From the NCBI GenBank assembly GCA_905373325.1, contig CAJPTB010000115.1:1-6502 (forward strand): a DNA stretch of 6,502 nt. Reading direction: 5' to 3'. Shown here piece after piece: positions 5,988 through 6,502 of this stretch. Numbering within the stretch: position 1 is the first letter of the stretch; every line of letters starts with the position of its first letter. The notes under the pieces were generated by a model that did no database searches, was not told the DNA's origin, and saw nothing but the letters and a program-made list of their open reading frames with translations. The position numbers and the translations under genes were made by a program. The stretch is from an uncultured Ancrocorticia sp. (GTDB lineage: Bacteria; Actinomycetota; Actinomycetes; Actinomycetales; Actinomycetaceae).

Positions 5988-6014
5988 ATTCGATGTTCGA
6001 CGAATATAGAACAT
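5987..6014. promoter_or_regulatory. Interlocking inverted repeats: probable operator of the divergent MFS/ArsR pair
   Basis: Two perfect dyads overlap in the 64-bp spacer between the divergent starts. One is TATTCG-N8-CGAATA (5987-5992 and 6001-6006). The other is ATGTTC-N10-GAACAT (5993-5998 and 6009-6014), a 22-bp span typical of a dimeric winged-helix repressor site. The region is clearly more AT-rich than its surroundings. Minus-strand TATATT (6003-6008) inside the dyads could be the MFS -10, so bound repressor would block it. The dyads also lie just upstream of the regulator's own candidate -10, which allows autoregulation. Confidence 0.6.
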
Positions 6015-6024
6015 ACGGTAGTGC

Positions 6025-6030
6025 AATACT
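6025..6030 (+). promoter_or_regulatory. Candidate -10 element for the ArsR-like gene
   Basis: AATACT matches the -10 consensus at four of six positions and ends 6 nt before the ATG at 6037. The AGAGGA between them looks like a Shine-Dalgarno sequence but sits only 1-2 nt from the start codon. A leaderless or near-leaderless transcript is plausible. TATAGA (6005-6010) and TACGGT (6015-6020) are alternative -10s. Confidence 0.25.
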
Positions 6031-6036
6031 AGAGGA

Positions 6037-6369
6037 ATGGCAAGGAGTGTTCATCCCGACCTCGCGGACGTGCCCCTGACCGCGGTGCTCGCGGCGCTTT
6101 CAGACCCGCTGAGGCTCGGCGTGGTTCGCCTGCTCGCGGACGGATCCGAAAGGCAATGGGGCGAGTTCGACGCGCCCGTCTCCAAATCGACGCTCAGCCA
6201 CCACATGAAGGTGCTGCGAACCGCGGGGATCACGGCCACGCGCGCCGAAGGGACTAGATGCTATGTCCATCTGCGGCGCGAGGAGTTAGACGAAAGGTTC
6301 CCCGGCCTGCTCAGCTCGATCCTCGACGCGCAAGGCCAAGGGGCGACGCCGGTCAAACTCAAGCATTGA
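6037..6369 (+). CDS. ArsR-like winged helix-turn-helix transcriptional regulator
   Basis: This 110-residue DNA-binding protein is of the usual length for ArsR-type repressors, which act as dimers. The first helices carry LAALSDPLRLGVVRLLADG (18-36), the signature opening of the family. The recognition helix lies in VSKSTLSHHMKVLRTAG (48-64), and the beta-wing follows at ITATRAEGTRCYVHLRREEL (65-84). The sequence has one Cys (75) and no CxC or His/Asp metal cluster like those of ArsR or SmtB, so it probably senses an organic ligand or another signal rather than a metal. It is divergent from the MFS exporter across a 64-bp region with inverted repeats, so it is most likely that pump's repressor and may regulate itself. 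The only sensible start is the ATG at 6037. Assignment to the fold is firm; the inducer is unknown. Confidence 0.93.
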   Translation: MARSVHPDLADVPLTAVLAALSDPLRLGVVRLLADGSERQWGEFDAPVSKSTLSHHMKVLRTAGITATRAEGTRCYVHLRREELDERFPGLLSSILDAQGQGATPVKLKH

Positions 6370-6502
6370 CGTTTCGCATCGCGTCGTCATAGCGGACGCC
6401 GCCGCCTCGGGCACGCCGCCATGCGCCTACGGCGAACCGAGACCCGACCGCCGGGGCCTGCGCACCTGCCGCGGCAAGCCTCCTCATTGCGCACTCGGCC
6501 AG
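6359..6502 (-). CDS. Possible C-terminal fragment of a convergent gene (cut by window edge)
   Basis: A frame is open from the right edge for 47 residues to a TGA at 6359-6361, ending RYDDAMRNVNA. It overlaps the end of the ArsR-like gene by 11 bp, tail to tail. About 70% of its codons end in G or C, slightly below neighbouring genes. The Ala/Arg/Gly-rich composition gives no family match I recognise. An open frame this short is not rare at this GC content, so this is only a candidate. If it is not coding, 6370-6502 holds nothing else I can identify. Confidence 0.25.
   Translation of the reverse strand: MAECAMRRLAAAGAQAPAVGSRFAVGAWRRARGGGVRYDDAMRNVNA

Noticed and set aside
5973..6026. Upstream ATG at 6026 extending the MFS protein by 18 residues
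   Set aside because: It lies across the AT-rich operator/promoter region and lacks a ribosome binding site; the ATG at 5972 has AAAGGG upstream.
1..6502. tRNA, rRNA, insertion sequence or phage gene
   Set aside because: No transposase or integrase motifs, no terminal repeats with target duplications, and no tRNA-like cloverleaf or rRNA sequence recognised on either strand.

Overview
This 6.5 kb window has high GC content. Its codon use (mostly G or C at third positions) and protein sequences suggest a high-GC Gram-positive bacterium, most likely an actinobacterium. I cannot name a genus. Both ends are cut, and the left end looks like a contig end carrying a library or assembly artefact.

Layout, left to right. 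(1) A nearly complete Kup-type potassium transporter gene (+), missing its start. (2) A short intergenic stretch holding a GC-rich stem-loop and a degenerate ~35-bp repeat array. (3) A hypothetical gene (-), convergent with kup. Its C-terminal two-fifths looks convincingly coding; its N-terminal part is doubtful. (4) A small VOC/PhnB-like protein (+) followed by an extended-SDR NAD(P)-binding oxidoreductase (+), each with its own promoter-like element. (5) Convergent with the SDR gene, an MFS drug/metabolite efflux-type transporter (-) with an unusual hydrophilic N-terminal extension that contains an in-frame 60-bp tandem duplication. (6) Divergent from it, across a 64-bp AT-richer region carrying two interlocking inverted repeats, an ArsR-like winged-helix repressor (+). 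(7) A possible C-terminal fragment of another gene (-) at the right edge.

How the genes work together. The clearest functional unit is the divergent MFS exporter and ArsR-like regulator. This is the classic arrangement of a repressor controlling an efflux pump from a shared operator. The kup, VOC and SDR genes look like independent housekeeping or accessory genes. Four of the gene starts have a -10-like hexamer only 6-7 nt upstream of the ATG and no well-placed Shine-Dalgarno sequence, which suggests leaderless mRNAs.

I found no convincing new multi-gene system. The observations most worth a second look are the probable fold-back artefact at the left end, the repeat-bearing MFS extension, the shared operator and the leaderless pattern.
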